Positions 46,885 to 56,836 are shown, counted from the stretch's first letter. The stretch is DNA of 64,000 nt from Lachnospiraceae bacterium (GCA_910575565.1 CAJTFL010000008.1:136179-200178); one strand, 5' to 3'. Numbers and translations: made by a program. Notes: generated by a model not told the origin, from the letters alone.

Positions 46885-48756
46885 ATGATGAAACGAATTA
46901 AACTGGTAGTTGCTTATGAGGGGACGAATTATCATGGGTGGCAGATGCAGCCAAATGGCTTGTCTGTGGAGGCGGTGTTAAATGAGGCGCTGTCTGCCCT
47001 TCTAAAGGAGCCGATTACGGTAATCGGAGCCAGCCGCACGGATTCAGGTGTCCATGCCCTGGGCAATGTGGCGGTTTTTGACACGGAAAACCGGATGCCG
47101 GGGGATAAGATCTGCTTTGCTTTAAACCAAAGGCTTCCTGAGGATATTCGGATCCAGTCATCTGAGGAAGTGGCTGCGGATTGGCATCCCAGGAAGCAGA
47201 ATTGCGCAAAAACCTATGAATACCGGATTTTAAACCGGAAAATTGATATGCCGGTAGGCCGTCAGTATGCGTATTTTTGCTATTTTCCCATAGACGTGGA
47301 GCGTATGCGCCAGGGGGCAGAGTACCTGGTGGGGGAGCATGATTTTAAAAGCTTCTGCACGGTGCGCACCCAGGCGGAGGATACGGTGAGGGTGATATAC
47401 AGCCTGTCCGTAGAGCGGGGAGCGGATGACGTGGTGTCAATCCGTATCTGCGGAAGCGGTTTCCTCTATAATATGGTAAGGATTATTGCAGGAACCTTGC
47501 TGCGGGTGGGAACCGGCCTGTACAGCCCCCAGAAGGTGGAGGAAATCCTGGATGCCAGGGATCGGCAGGCTGCAGGCCCGACTCTTCCCGCGAAAGGCCT
47601 GACATTAATTAGCCTGGAGTATGAAAAAAGGCTTCAGCCGGAAATCAAGGCGGCAAACAAGGATTGGGAGTACCTTCTGGTGCAAAGGGAAATCCCGGCG
47701 AAAAAGAAGGCGTATCTGCTGATTTACCGCTGCAAGGAGGAAGATTTCCGAAAGCTGTCCGAAAGGCTTCTTCGCCAGGCCGCCCGGAATGGGGCAAAGT
47801 GGATTTATATGGCGGATATAGAAGGCTGGGATCGGGAAAGGCAGGCGCTGGCGGGAATAGGCGGAAAAGATCAGGCTGGACGGGAGGCTTGCCGGGGTGA
47901 AGAAATTAGCGGATCTGGTCAACTGCGTTATGGAGGCAGAATCCGGGACGGGGAGAGGTTTGGCTGTTATGAGATGAGGCGGAGCCATGCTTACCTGGAA
48001 ATGGAAAAGACGCTGGGAGAACCGATCTTAAGAGGAAATGAGGCGGAAGGGAAAGGGGCGGAAAGTAGAGAGGCCGAAAAGGAAGAGGCCGAAAGAAGAG
48101 GAGCCGAAAAGGAAGAGGCCGAAAGAAGAGGAGCCGAAAAGGAAGAGGCCGAAAGAAGAGGAGCCGAAAAGGAAAAGGCCGAAAGAAGAGGAGCCGAAAA
48201 GGAAGAGGCCGAAAGAAGAGGGGCTGAAAGGGAAGGGGCAAAAGGGAAAAGGGCAGAGGGAGAAGGATGGGCAGGAAGAAATCCGGACAGAGAAAAGCAA
48301 GGCAGGGTAAAGCTTTGCCCTTTGGAGAAAGCGGATTGGGAGAAATGGCTTTCGTGGTACAATGAAAGCTTTTTCGATCTTCCCGGATCTGCCACGTATG
48401 ATAGGAAAACCATTGCCGGGCAGGAGGAGGAAGGAAGCGGATTTTTCTGGATTTGTGCCGATGAAAGGCCAGTGGGGACGCTGGTGCTTGGCCTGGAGGC
48501 AGATGGGGAAAAGAACGGGGAAAGCACCGAAAAGGCAGTGATGATCGATGTGATTGCCATAAAAAAAGAATTTACCGGGCGGGGATATGGCCAGGAGGCG
48601 CTTTTATGCATAGAGGAGTATGCAAGGGAAAGGGGCATCTTAAAGCTGACGCTTTTGGTGGCCGATACCAACAGCAGGGCCAGGAGGCTATATGAAAAGG
48701 CCGGTTTTAGGACGGCCAGGCGCAGGCCGGAGTTTTTTTGTGCGGGCACTGAATGA
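46885..48756 (+). CDS. truA: tRNA pseudouridine synthase TruA fused to a GNAT acetyltransferase
   Basis: 623 residues against about 245 for TruA. Residues 1-250 are a complete TruA: AYEGTNYHGWQMQPN, the catalytic Asp53 in SRTDSGVHALG, WHPRKQNCAKTYEYRI and FLYNMVRIIAGTLL. It makes pseudouridine at positions 38-40 of tRNA. Residues 255-395 are a partial acyltransferase-like part (KDWEYLLVQREIPAKKKAYL). Residues 397-446 are five copies of AEKEEAERRG. Residues 470-623 are a GNAT domain with the acetyl-CoA loop FTGRGYGQEAL and NSRARRLYEKAGF. The frame is open throughout. GGGAGAAG is the ribosome site. Confidence 0.9.
   Translation: MMKRIKLVVAYEGTNYHGWQMQPNGLSVEAVLNEALSALLKEPITVIGASRTDSGVHALGNVAVFDTENRMPGDKICFALNQRLPEDIRIQSSEEVAADWHPRKQNCAKTYEYRILNRKIDMPVGRQYAYFCYFPIDVERMRQGAEYLVGEHDFKSFCTVRTQAEDTVRVIYSLSVERGADDVVSIRICGSGFLYNMVRIIAGTLLRVGTGLYSPQKVEEILDARDRQAAGPTLPAKGLTLISLEYEKRLQPEIKAANKDWEYLLVQREIPAKKKAYLLIYRCKEEDFRKLSERLLRQAARNGAKWIYMADIEGWDRERQALAGIGGKDQAGREACRGEEISGSGQLRYGGRIRDGERFGCYEMRRSHAYLEMEKTLGEPILRGNEAEGKGAESREAEKEEAERRGAEKEEAERRGAEKEEAERRGAEKEKAERRGAEKEEAERRGAEREGAKGKRAEGEGWAGRNPDREKQGRVKLCPLEKADWEKWLSWYNESFFDLPGSATYDRKTIAGQEEEGSGFFWICADERPVGTLVLGLEADGEKNGESTEKAVMIDVIAIKKEFTGRGYGQEALLCIEEYARERGILKLTLLVADTNSRARRLYEKAGFRTARRRPEFFCAGTE
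48073..48250 (+). repeat. 30-bp in-frame tandem repeat in the truA fusion
   Basis: Five 30-bp units (48073-48222) encode AEKEEAERRG, with one AEKEKAERRG, then a degenerate unit (AEREGAKGKR). The product should be a highly charged helix, likely a single-helix spacer between domains. Confidence 0.9.
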
Positions 48757-48866
48757 GCATGAAATGGGCAAGGAAGCAGGGCGTCAGGGGAAGGGAAAAG
48801 CTTAAGGAAAACCTTGAAAAACCTTAAAAATATAAGGAAAATATAAGGAAAACCTTGAGAAAAAGG

Positions 48867-48895
48867 TTGACATGGATTACCAGCTATTATATAAT
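48867..48895 (+). promoter_or_regulatory. Consensus promoter of rplM-rpsI
   Basis: TTGACA and TATAAT separated by exactly 17 bases, about 100 bases before rplM. The -35 lies in the right arm of AACCTTGAGAAAAAGGTT. The leader (48902-48998) is the place where Firmicutes carry an L13 autoregulatory leader; whether this one folds that way needs a covariance model. Confidence 0.85.
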
Positions 48896-48998
48896 TAATA
48901 ACTGTGACGTTAGGCAAAAGTATGCACCAAAAGCCCCGGAGAGCATCTTTTGATAAACGATAGAAGCAGCAAAAGGGATTTTAACAGGAGGTTAAACC

Positions 48999-49427
48999 AT
49001 GAAGAGTTTTATGGCTAGTCCAGCGACAATTGAGAGAAAATGGTATGTAGTAGATGCTACCGGATATACATTAGGCCGTTTAGCTTCAGAGGTAGCTAAG
49101 ATTTTGAGAGGCAAGAATAAGCCTATCTTCACTCCTCATATGGATTGTGGGGATTACGTAATTGTTGTCAATGCTGAGCATATTAAAGTTACCGGCAAGA
49201 AGCTTGACCAGAAGATTTATTACCGTCATTCCAGCTACGTAGGCGGCATGAAGGAAACCACCCTTCGGGAAATGATGGCGAAGAAGCCGGATCAAGTGAT
49301 CAAGTTAGCTGTTAAAGGTATGCTTCCAAAGGGACCACTGGGGAGAAGCATGATTAAGAAGCTTCACGTATATGCAGGCCCAGAGCATGAGCAGGCTGCA
49401 CAGAAACCGGAAGTTTTAACATTTTAA
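48999..49427 (+). CDS. rplM: 50S ribosomal protein L13
   Basis: 142 residues. [60 protein letters not shown] and [20 protein letters not shown] are complete. An early 50S assembly protein. AGGAGG upstream. Confidence 0.98.
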   Translation: MKSFMASPATIERKWYVVDATGYTLGRLASEVAKILRGKNKPIFTPHMDCGDYVIVVNAEHIKVTGKKLDQKIYYRHSSYVGGMKETTLREMMAKKPDQVIKLAVKGMLPKGPLGRSMIKKLHVYAGPEHEQAAQKPEVLTF

Positions 49428-49456
49428 CCTGAGTGTGTCGGAAGGAGGAAGAAAAA

Positions 49457-49846
49457 ATGGCTGATAAGTTTTACGGAACAGGCAGAAGAAAAAAATCTAT
49501 CGCTAGAGTATATTTAGTGCCGGGTAACGGCAAGATTACCATTAATAAAAGGGATATTGACGAATATTTAGGATTAGAAACCCTGAAGCTGATTGTACGC
49601 CAGCCTTTAGTGGCTACGGAGACGACGGACAAGTATGACGTACAGGTTAATGTGCGCGGCGGCGGTTTTTCCGGCCAGGCAGGCGCTATCCGCCATGGCA
49701 TTTCCCGTGCGCTGCTCCAGGCAGACGCTGATTTCCGCCCGATTTTAAAGAAGGCCGGATATCTGACGAGGGATCCGAGAATGAAAGAGAGAAAGAAGTA
49801 CGGCCTCAAAGCGGCTCGTCGCGCTCCGCAGTTCAGCAAGCGTTAA
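49457..49846 (+). CDS. rpsI: 30S ribosomal protein S9
   Basis: 129 residues. [20 protein letters not shown] and [20 protein letters not shown] are standard, and the tail ends [12 protein letters not shown], whose last Arg contacts the P-site tRNA. ATG 49457 has GGAGGAAGAAAAA. Mobile DNA begins directly downstream, but the gene end is intact. Confidence 0.98.
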   Translation: MADKFYGTGRRKKSIARVYLVPGNGKITINKRDIDEYLGLETLKLIVRQPLVATETTDKYDVQVNVRGGGFSGQAGAIRHGISRALLQADADFRPILKKAGYLTRDPRMKERKKYGLKAARRAPQFSKR

Positions 49847-49929
49847 TTGGCTGTCGGGAGCGTATCAAAATTGCTCAAAAACCCCGGAAAATCAAATGTT
49901 TACGGTTAGAGGGAAGTAATTTCAGATTA

Positions 49930-49968
49930 GGCGGTATAGCCCCAATTACAAGGGCTGTACCGTCTTTT
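49930..49968. terminator. Bidirectional terminator at the chromosome/mobile-element border
   Basis: GGCGGTATAGCCC and GGGCTGTACCGTC form a 13-bp stem with one G-U-type mismatch, followed by TTTT. It ends rplM-rpsI transcripts and could also end the convergent recombinase gene. Confidence 0.75.
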
Positions 49969-49975
49969 CGAGTTC

Positions 49976-51650
<1,675 letters not shown>

Positions 51651-51670
51651 CTAACCTTATTATAGCGTAC

Positions 51671-51871
51671 TTAACCCTGTTTGTCATTGGGCGGTTTGAC
51701 GGTTTCTGATTTTATGAGCCGTATCATCTTGTCGCGGAGCCGTTCCGATCCGCCGCAGGAGGTAGATACTTCATAGTATGTGCCGCCGATTTTGTAATAG
51801 ACGGTTTCCTCTGTTGGTTTCCCTTTTTCCGGCAGATAGCCGCTGTCCTTGATTTCCAGTTCCCAATCCAT
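51671..51871 (-). CDS. TnpW-type transposon protein
   Basis: 66 residues: MDWELEIKDSGYLPEKGKPT, TVYYKIGGTYYEVSTSCGG and DKMIRLIKSE. It matches the small TnpW proteins of Tn4451/Tn4453-type elements, whose role is unknown. It is read toward the recombinase gene. Start 51871 has AAGGAAGGG; a frame to 51919 adds 16 residues that overlap a structured region. Confidence 0.8.
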   Translation of the reverse strand: MDWELEIKDSGYLPEKGKPTEETVYYKIGGTYYEVSTSCGGSERLRDKMIRLIKSETVKPPNDKQG

Positions 51872-51905
51872 TCTTTTCCCTTCCTTTCCGTATTTTCTAA
51901 ATGAT

Positions 51906-52020
51906 AAGTTTCGGAGCAAGCATAGGAAAAGGGTACCCTTTTCCGTAAATCTGCCCGTCCGCGCTATGGCTTGACGGACAGATTTTGCTTGTTGGGAAGA
52001 ATCCCAAACCCTCTGAAACT
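51906..52020. promoter_or_regulatory. Cloverleaf-like inverted-repeat region upstream of tnpW
   Basis: AAGTTTC(51906)/GAAACTT(52014) closes the region. Inside are CAAGC(51917)/GCTTG(51986), which itself encloses the 20-bp perfect palindrome GGAAAAGGGTACCCTTTTCC (51925-51944) and the stem AATCTG-CCGTC/GACGG-CAGATT (51948-51985). A further hairpin TTGGGA/TCCCAA (51991-52006) completes three arms. The rest of the gap to 52223 holds no gene, only repeated CCTACTAC motifs. Confidence 0.6.
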
Positions 52021-52227
52021 TCTTTCACTACCTACTACACCGCACCATACGATTTTGCCAAAGTTTTAGCGAAATTTTATAAAAAAGTTTTTCTTACTTC
52101 CTACTACGGAAAAATAAGTTGGAAATGCCAAATATCTTAAAAATCAAGATTGATATAGGCTTGAGAATATGTTAGACTGTATTCGTTTCAAATTAATGTG
52201 TCAGACATAGAGAAAGAAGTGATTTGT

Positions 52228-52305
52228 ATGTGTATCAACACCAAAAAAAGAAACAAAGCATTTGTCCATGCAAAGCCAGTAAATTGCGACAGTTGCATGG
52301 AGTAA
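52228..52305 (+). CDS. Small Cys-containing ORF upstream of the CD3324-like gene
   Basis: 25 residues, MCINTKKRNKAFVHAKPVNC then DSCME. It has GAAAGAAG upstream and ends 65 bases before the regulator gene. Not recognised; it may be a leader peptide or the end of a truncated gene. A comparable short Cys ORF is found before the DUF1062 gene. Confidence 0.3.
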   Translation: MCINTKKRNKAFVHAKPVNCDSCME

Positions 52306-52370
52306 AAGGGAGTCGCAAAATAAAAATGCTAGCTTTGCAACTTGACTATTATATCAAGGAGGAAGCCCGC

Positions 52371-52634
52371 ATGAAATATCTTAATGCACAAGTTATTCTT
52401 CCAGACGCATTGGTAAAGGAATTGCAAACTTATGTTCAAGGAGAATATATCTATGTTCCTGTCGAACAGAAGCAACAAAAGCGTTGGGGAGAAGTTTCCG
52501 GCTATCGGCAAGAACTAAAGCAACGCAATCAGCAGATAAAAGAGGAGTATCAAAACGGTATTTCTATGGAGTGTCTATCTGAAAAATATTGCTTATCTGT
52601 ATATGCTGTCCGGAAAATCATATATCAAAAGTAA
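52371..52634 (+). CDS. CD3324 family protein (Mor-like regulator)
   Basis: 87 residues: MKYLNAQVILPDALVKELQT, VQGEYIYVPVEQKQQKRWGE, then a C-terminal helix-turn-helix (ECLSEKYCLSVYAVRKIIYQ). This is the small DNA-binding family common near Clostridia resistance and conjugative genes. The gene at 57434 is a paralogue (about half the positions agree, including the GE-Y/F-YIP block and RQELKQRNQ/RQELQDRNQ). AAGGAGG upstream. Confidence 0.8.
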   Translation: MKYLNAQVILPDALVKELQTYVQGEYIYVPVEQKQQKRWGEVSGYRQELKQRNQQIKEEYQNGISMECLSEKYCLSVYAVRKIIYQK

Positions 52635-52640
52635 CCGTAA

Positions 52641-52669
52641 GGGGCTGCCAAGTTGCAGCCTCTTATTTT
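52641..52669 (+). terminator. Terminator after the CD3324-like gene
   Basis: GGGGCTGC and GCAGCCTC pair around CAAGTT and are followed by TTATTTT. Confidence 0.8.
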
Positions 52670-52676
52670 ATACAAA

Positions 52677-52705
52677 TTGTTTCGGTATTGTACGGTGTAT
52701 AGAAT
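52677..52705 (+). promoter_or_regulatory. Promoter of the amide hydrolase-acetyltransferase pair
   Basis: TTGTTT and TAGAAT are 17 bases apart. The spacer CGGTATTGTACGGTGTA resembles the stretch CTGTATTGTATGATGATA before the DUF1062 gene, so the two promoters share an origin and perhaps a regulator. Confidence 0.6.
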
Positions 52706-52768
52706 ATTTCTATGAATGGCGGTAAGATAAGAGCGAAGTATATAAATATTTTGTGAAAGGCGGCTATT

Positions 52769-53473
52769 ATGTGTACAAGATTTGTTTATCGTGGAAATGA
52801 CATGATAACAGGCTTTAATTTTGATATTGACCTTTCTGTATGGAAGCATAAAGTGATTGAAGAACGAGAACGCTTCTATATCGGGATTTTGCGACCAGAC
52901 GGGGTATATCATTCTTATCATGGAGTGAATCAAAATGGGAATGTCGGAACGCTGTTATATGTGCATGGCAATCCTGCCGGAGAATATCAAAAAGGCAGAG
53001 AATTTATAACGATTGCAGATTTAACAGAACAGTTTATTAAAGCACAAATTTCCTTTGATGATGTCCTTCAAATTGCCAAGTCAAAGAAAATTGTTTATGC
53101 GCCAGATGCGACTATGCAGGCGATGTTGTCCGATGTTCAAGGGCGTACATTAGTAATTGAACCGGGAATTGGGTATCGGGAAGAACAAAGTAAATATTCC
53201 TTGATAACAAACTATTCCTTGATGAAACCAGAAAGCACAAAAGATTATATTGTGTCCGGCGACGATAGATATGAACGGGCATTGCCATTATTGGATAATT
53301 ACAAAAGCAAGTTTTCGCTTTCCAACGCATTTGAATTGCTTTATACTGTCCGTCAAGAAGGCGAATGGGCGACCAGAGTTTCTTTTGTGTATTCAGCAAA
53401 TGACCAGACAGTATATTATGTAGAAAATAACAACTTTGAACATATCAGAAAATTTAAATTTTTGCCAGTATAA
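52769..53473 (+). CDS. Linear amide C-N hydrolase (choloylglycine hydrolase-like, Ntn)
   Basis: 234 residues. It starts MCTRFVYRGNDMITGFNFDI: removal of Met leaves Cys2, the nucleophile of the Ntn family that includes bile-salt hydrolases and penicillin V acylases. GVNQNGNVGTLLYVHGNPAG and LPLLDNYKSKFSLSNAFELL fit the fold. It is shorter than classic bile-salt hydrolases (about 320 residues), so the substrate is open. It probably cleaves an amide such as an N-acyl amino acid or beta-lactam. Start: AAAGG eight bases upstream. Confidence 0.8.
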   Translation: MCTRFVYRGNDMITGFNFDIDLSVWKHKVIEERERFYIGILRPDGVYHSYHGVNQNGNVGTLLYVHGNPAGEYQKGREFITIADLTEQFIKAQISFDDVLQIAKSKKIVYAPDATMQAMLSDVQGRTLVIEPGIGYREEQSKYSLITNYSLMKPESTKDYIVSGDDRYERALPLLDNYKSKFSLSNAFELLYTVRQEGEWATRVSFVYSANDQTVYYVENNNFEHIRKFKFLPV

Positions 53474-53489
53474 CAAGAAAGGAATCGTC

Positions 53490-54110
53490 ATGCCACAGAA
53501 GATTTATCCCCGTTCAAAAGACAGGGAAACAATTTATTTAAAAAACGTTATTAGCAACCCCAATATCATAGTTGGCGATTATACAATATATAATGATTTT
53601 GTTAAAGAGCCAAGAGAATTTGAAAAGAATAATGTTTTGTATCAATACCCAATCAATCAAGATAAGCTGATAATTGGTAAGTTTTGTTCTATTGCCTGCG
53701 GAGCAAAGTTTATATTTAACAGTGCAAATCACAGGTTATCTTCTCTATCCACCTATCCATTTCCTATATTTTTTGAGGAATGGAATTTAGATGTAAAAGA
53801 TATTAAAAATGCGTGGGACAACAAAGGTGATATCGTTATCGGAAATGATGTTTGGGTTGGTTATGAGGCGGTCATTTTAGCAGGTGTTACGATTGGAGAT
53901 GGTGCTGTTATCGGAGCGCGAGCTGTCGTTACAAAAAACATTCCTCCATATACAATCGTTGGCGGTGTTCCGGCAAAGCCTATAAGAAAGCGTTTTTCCC
54001 AAGAAACGATTGATTTTCTGCTTAAAATAAAATGGTGGAATTGGTCTGAAGAACATATCCGACAGCATATAACCGAGATACAGTTAGGAAATATCGAATA
54101 TTTGCGTTAA
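53490..54110 (+). CDS. Vat-family xenobiotic O-acetyltransferase (streptogramin A type)
   Basis: 206 residues. Left-handed beta-helix (hexapeptide) enzyme: LIIGKFCSIACGAKFIFNSA, then catalytic His in NSANHRLSS, GDIVIGNDVWVGYEAVILAG, GDGAVIGARAVVTKNIPPYT and VGGVPAKPIRKRF. The layout matches Vat and CatB-type enzymes that acetylate streptogramin A or chloramphenicol. Actual resistance cannot be read from the sequence. ATG 53490 has AAGAAAGGA; a frame from 53436 overlaps the previous gene. Confidence 0.85.
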   Translation: MPQKIYPRSKDRETIYLKNVISNPNIIVGDYTIYNDFVKEPREFEKNNVLYQYPINQDKLIIGKFCSIACGAKFIFNSANHRLSSLSTYPFPIFFEEWNLDVKDIKNAWDNKGDIVIGNDVWVGYEAVILAGVTIGDGAVIGARAVVTKNIPPYTIVGGVPAKPIRKRFSQETIDFLLKIKWWNWSEEHIRQHITEIQLGNIEYLR

Positions 54111-54118
54111 ATTGCCGC

Positions 54119-54206
54119 ACGACGGAAAAAGAAAAAAGCCGTCGTACAGCAATCATTACTCATGTGTAAAAATATTTTATGGACGGCTTTGAAATTCAGA
54201 GCCGCC
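54119..54206 (+). terminator. Paired hairpins after the acetyltransferase gene
   Basis: ACGACGG/CCGTCGT (54119-54145) around an A-rich loop, then GGACGGCTTTGAA/TTCAGAGCCGCC (54181-54206) followed by TATTTTATTA. The same two-hairpin order, with different stems, follows the DUF1062 gene at 58512-58610. Confidence 0.65.
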
Positions 54207-54258
54207 TATTTTATTATGTGGATAAAAATGTTTATGGCGGTATCAAGGAGGTATCGCC

Positions 54259-54351
54259 ATGTTTCTATCGGCTAACAGACAGTTATTAAAAAAATCCTGC
54301 TTCATACAGCGGAGTATTCTGCCCATGAATATGAACTATATACTCATTTAG
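54259..54351 (+). pseudogene. Broken small ORF upstream of the sigma-like gene
   Basis: MFLSANRQLLKK then a stop after 30 codons. A frame shifted by one base after the run of A continues ILLHTAEYSAHEYELYTHLV to about 54452. The ribosome site AAGGAGG is good. The ORF at 58667 occupies the same place in the second unit. Unknown family. Confidence 0.4.
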
Positions 54352-54451
54352 TATGTCTTAATAATTCATATTACTTAAATGCTTATGCGGTCTTATTCTG
54401 CATGAGCGTTTGTTGTAATAGCCCCCTACTGGGAAGAAAGGGGGTGAAAAA

Positions 54452-54871
54452 ATGAGTTATTCCGAAGATTACAAGGAGCGTATTGAGTATATGTTTGCCG
54501 CCTTTTGTAAAGTTGTTCTCCGTAATGCGGCATTTACCGCATATCGGGATTTTGGACGAAAGCAGAAACGGGAAGTATCTCTTGACTATCTGATGTCTGA
54601 AACGCCTTTTGAACCGTTTACAATGGATAGTTATTTTGAAAAATACGATAAACCGACGGTCTTTGTTGTGCAAGGACAAGAGGTTATTGTAGTAAGCGAG
54701 AGATTAGCAGACGCATTGTGCAGACTGCCGGAGCAAAGGCGCGTTGTCCTGTTGATGTACTTTTTTCTTGGCTCAACCATTTTGCGGTGCGGCAGTACAA
54801 AAAATATAAGCTGGCGGCGGGTGATATATGCTCTAAATGACTTCTTAATCACGAGATTTTCTCATGGTTAG
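54452..54871 (+). CDS. Sigma-70-like protein of conjugative elements, C-terminus altered
   Basis: 139 residues. It begins MSYSEDYKERIEYMFAAFCK and has the element-type sigma pattern (AYRDFGRKQKREVSLDYLM; LCRLPEQRRVVLLMYFFLG). Region 4 normally continues with a conserved helix-turn-helix; here STILRCGSTKNISWRRVIYA follows and the protein stops early, so the end looks shortened or rearranged. A perfect 14-bp inverted repeat spans its last codons and the gap to the recombinase gene. Confidence 0.7.
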   Translation: MSYSEDYKERIEYMFAAFCKVVLRNAAFTAYRDFGRKQKREVSLDYLMSETPFEPFTMDSYFEKYDKPTVFVVQGQEVIVVSERLADALCRLPEQRRVVLLMYFFLGSTILRCGSTKNISWRRVIYALNDFLITRFSHG

Positions 54872-54904
54872 TGAAGAACCCATTTAGAGCATATTTCATG
54901 TAAG
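54826..54904. repeat. 14-bp perfect inverted repeat between sigma-like gene and tnpX
   Basis: ATATGCTCTAAATG (54826-54839) and CATTTAGAGCATAT (54891-54904) with 51 bases between. No T-run follows. It ends 12 bases before the tnpX start codon region, overlapping its leader. Confidence 0.75.
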
Positions 54905-54916
54905 GAGGCAGACGCT

Positions 54917-56797
54917 ATGACAAAAACCAAAATCACTCCATTATACGAGAGGATGAGCCGTGACGATGAATTGAATGGGGAATCCAACTCCATCAGCAAC
55001 CAGAAATCCATGCTGGAAGATTACGCCCGCCGCAACGGTTTCCCCAACCCGACCCATTTCACGGACGATGGAATCTCCGGAACCCGGTTCGACCGACCCG
55101 GATTCACCGCCATGATGGAGGAAGTGGAGGCCGGGAACGTGGAGGCAATTATCATCAAAGACATGAGCCGCCTGGGGCGTGATTATCTCAAAGTCGGCCA
55201 GGTCATGGAAATCCTGCGGCAGAGAGGTGTCCGGCTGATCGCCATCAATGACGGAGTGGACAGCGCCAACGGAGAGAATGATTTTACCCCGTTCCTGAAC
55301 ATCATGTATGAATTTTATGCCAGAGATACCAGCCGCAAGATTAAGTCCGTATTCAAGGCAAAAGGCATGAGCGGCAAGCACCTGACCGGTACGGTCATTT
55401 ACGGCTACTTGTGGGACGAAAAACGGGAACACTGGATTGTGGACGAAGAAGCCGCTGATGTGGTGCGCCGGATATTCGCTATGACTTTGGAGGGATATGG
55501 CCCTTACCAGATTGCGAATCGGCTGTCACAGGAAAAGATTGAGATACCATCCCTGCACCTGTCCCATTACGGAGAGGGCGTGAATCAATCCAAGACGTTT
55601 AAAGACCCTTATGGCTGGGGCTCTTCCACTATCGTCAATATCCTGAAAAAGCGTGAGTATTTAGGCCACACCATCAACTTTAAGACCCGCAAGCATTTCA
55701 AGGACAAGAAAAGCCACTACGTTGACGAAAATGAATGGGTAATCTTTGAGGATACCCACGCCGCCATTATCGACCCGGAAACCTTTGAGAATGTGCAGAG
55801 AATCCGCTCCAACGTGAAGCGTTACCCGGACGGCTGGGGAGAAGCCGCACCGCTCACCGGCCTGCTCTACTGCGCCGACTGCGGCGGCAAGATGTATGTC
55901 CACCGCACCAACAACGGCAAGCGTATCTCACAGTATACCTGCTCCCAATATAGCAAGGTTCCGGTTGGCGTTCTCTGTGCCACACAGCACCGAATCAACG
56001 AAAGCGCCGTCCTGACACTGGTTTCCGATATGCTCCGGGCGATTGCGGAGTATTCCAGGAATGACCGGGCAGAATTTATCAAAGCGGTTCAGGAAACCCA
56101 GGCCGAGCAGCAGGCCAGCGACATCAACAGAAAGCGGAAACGGCTAGCGGCAGCACAGAAACGAGCCGGGGAACTGGAAAAACTGATATGCAAGATTTAT
56201 GAGGACAATGTGCTGGGCAAGCTGCCGGACGCAAGATATGCCGCCCTGGACGCACAGTACGCAAAGGAGCAGGAATCCCTTTCCGGTGAGATTGCCGAAC
56301 TGGAAAAGGCAATCGCCGGATATGAGCAGAGCCGGAAATCAGCGGAGAAATTTATCGCCCTTGTTGACAAGTACGAGAATTTTAATAACCTGACTACCAC
56401 CATGCTGAATGAGTTTGTGGAGAAAATCCTTGTCCATGAGCGTGACCGAAAAGGCAGTGCTGAAACCACGCAGGAGATTGAGATTTACTTCAATTTTGTC
56501 GGGAGGTACATACCGCCCCATTTCGGGGAAGTGAACCTCACGCCGGAGGAACTGGAAGCCCTGCGGAAAAAGGAGGAACGCAAGGACAAGCTACACCAGG
56601 CGTATCTCCGGCGCAAAGCCAACGGGACACAAAAACGGTACGAGAATAAAATCAGGGCAAAGAAAAAGGCTGAAATCGAGGCAAAGAAAGCCGCTATCCG
56701 TGCCGAGGATATGGAAAAAGGCGTGTTTATCCCGGTCAGCAGCCTGCCAAAAAAAGACCCCCAAAAAGCACCAGTACCGGACAGAGCCGCTATGTAG
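54917..56797 (+). CDS. tnpX: TnpX-type large serine recombinase
   Basis: 626 residues, intact. Catalytic domain: Ser in YERMSRDDELNGESNSI, then FTDDGISGTRFDRPGFTAMM and DMSRLGRDYLKVGQVMEILR. The recombinase domain contains LSQEKIEIPSLHL, a zinc ribbon CADCGGKMYVHRTNNG...CSQYSK, and a long coiled coil (residues 395-500) with a basic Lys/Ala tail. It excises and integrates Tn4451-like elements at GA dinucleotides. It differs from the broken copy at 49976, so two such elements or halves lie side by side. AAGGAGG upstream. Confidence 0.92.
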   Translation: MTKTKITPLYERMSRDDELNGESNSISNQKSMLEDYARRNGFPNPTHFTDDGISGTRFDRPGFTAMMEEVEAGNVEAIIIKDMSRLGRDYLKVGQVMEILRQRGVRLIAINDGVDSANGENDFTPFLNIMYEFYARDTSRKIKSVFKAKGMSGKHLTGTVIYGYLWDEKREHWIVDEEAADVVRRIFAMTLEGYGPYQIANRLSQEKIEIPSLHLSHYGEGVNQSKTFKDPYGWGSSTIVNILKKREYLGHTINFKTRKHFKDKKSHYVDENEWVIFEDTHAAIIDPETFENVQRIRSNVKRYPDGWGEAAPLTGLLYCADCGGKMYVHRTNNGKRISQYTCSQYSKVPVGVLCATQHRINESAVLTLVSDMLRAIAEYSRNDRAEFIKAVQETQAEQQASDINRKRKRLAAAQKRAGELEKLICKIYEDNVLGKLPDARYAALDAQYAKEQESLSGEIAELEKAIAGYEQSRKSAEKFIALVDKYENFNNLTTTMLNEFVEKILVHERDRKGSAETTQEIEIYFNFVGRYIPPHFGEVNLTPEELEALRKKEERKDKLHQAYLRRKANGTQKRYENKIRAKKKAEIEAKKAAIRAEDMEKGVFIPVSSLPKKDPQKAPVPDRAAM

Positions 56798-56836
56798 GCG
56801 GCTGGCATATCACAGAAAGGACAAGGAGGTATACAC

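Noticed and set aside
47991..48917. 308-residue minus-strand frame opposite the truA fusion
   Set aside because: It exists because the 30-bp repeat lacks stops on both strands; the product is a Phe/Leu/Ser repeat with no family.
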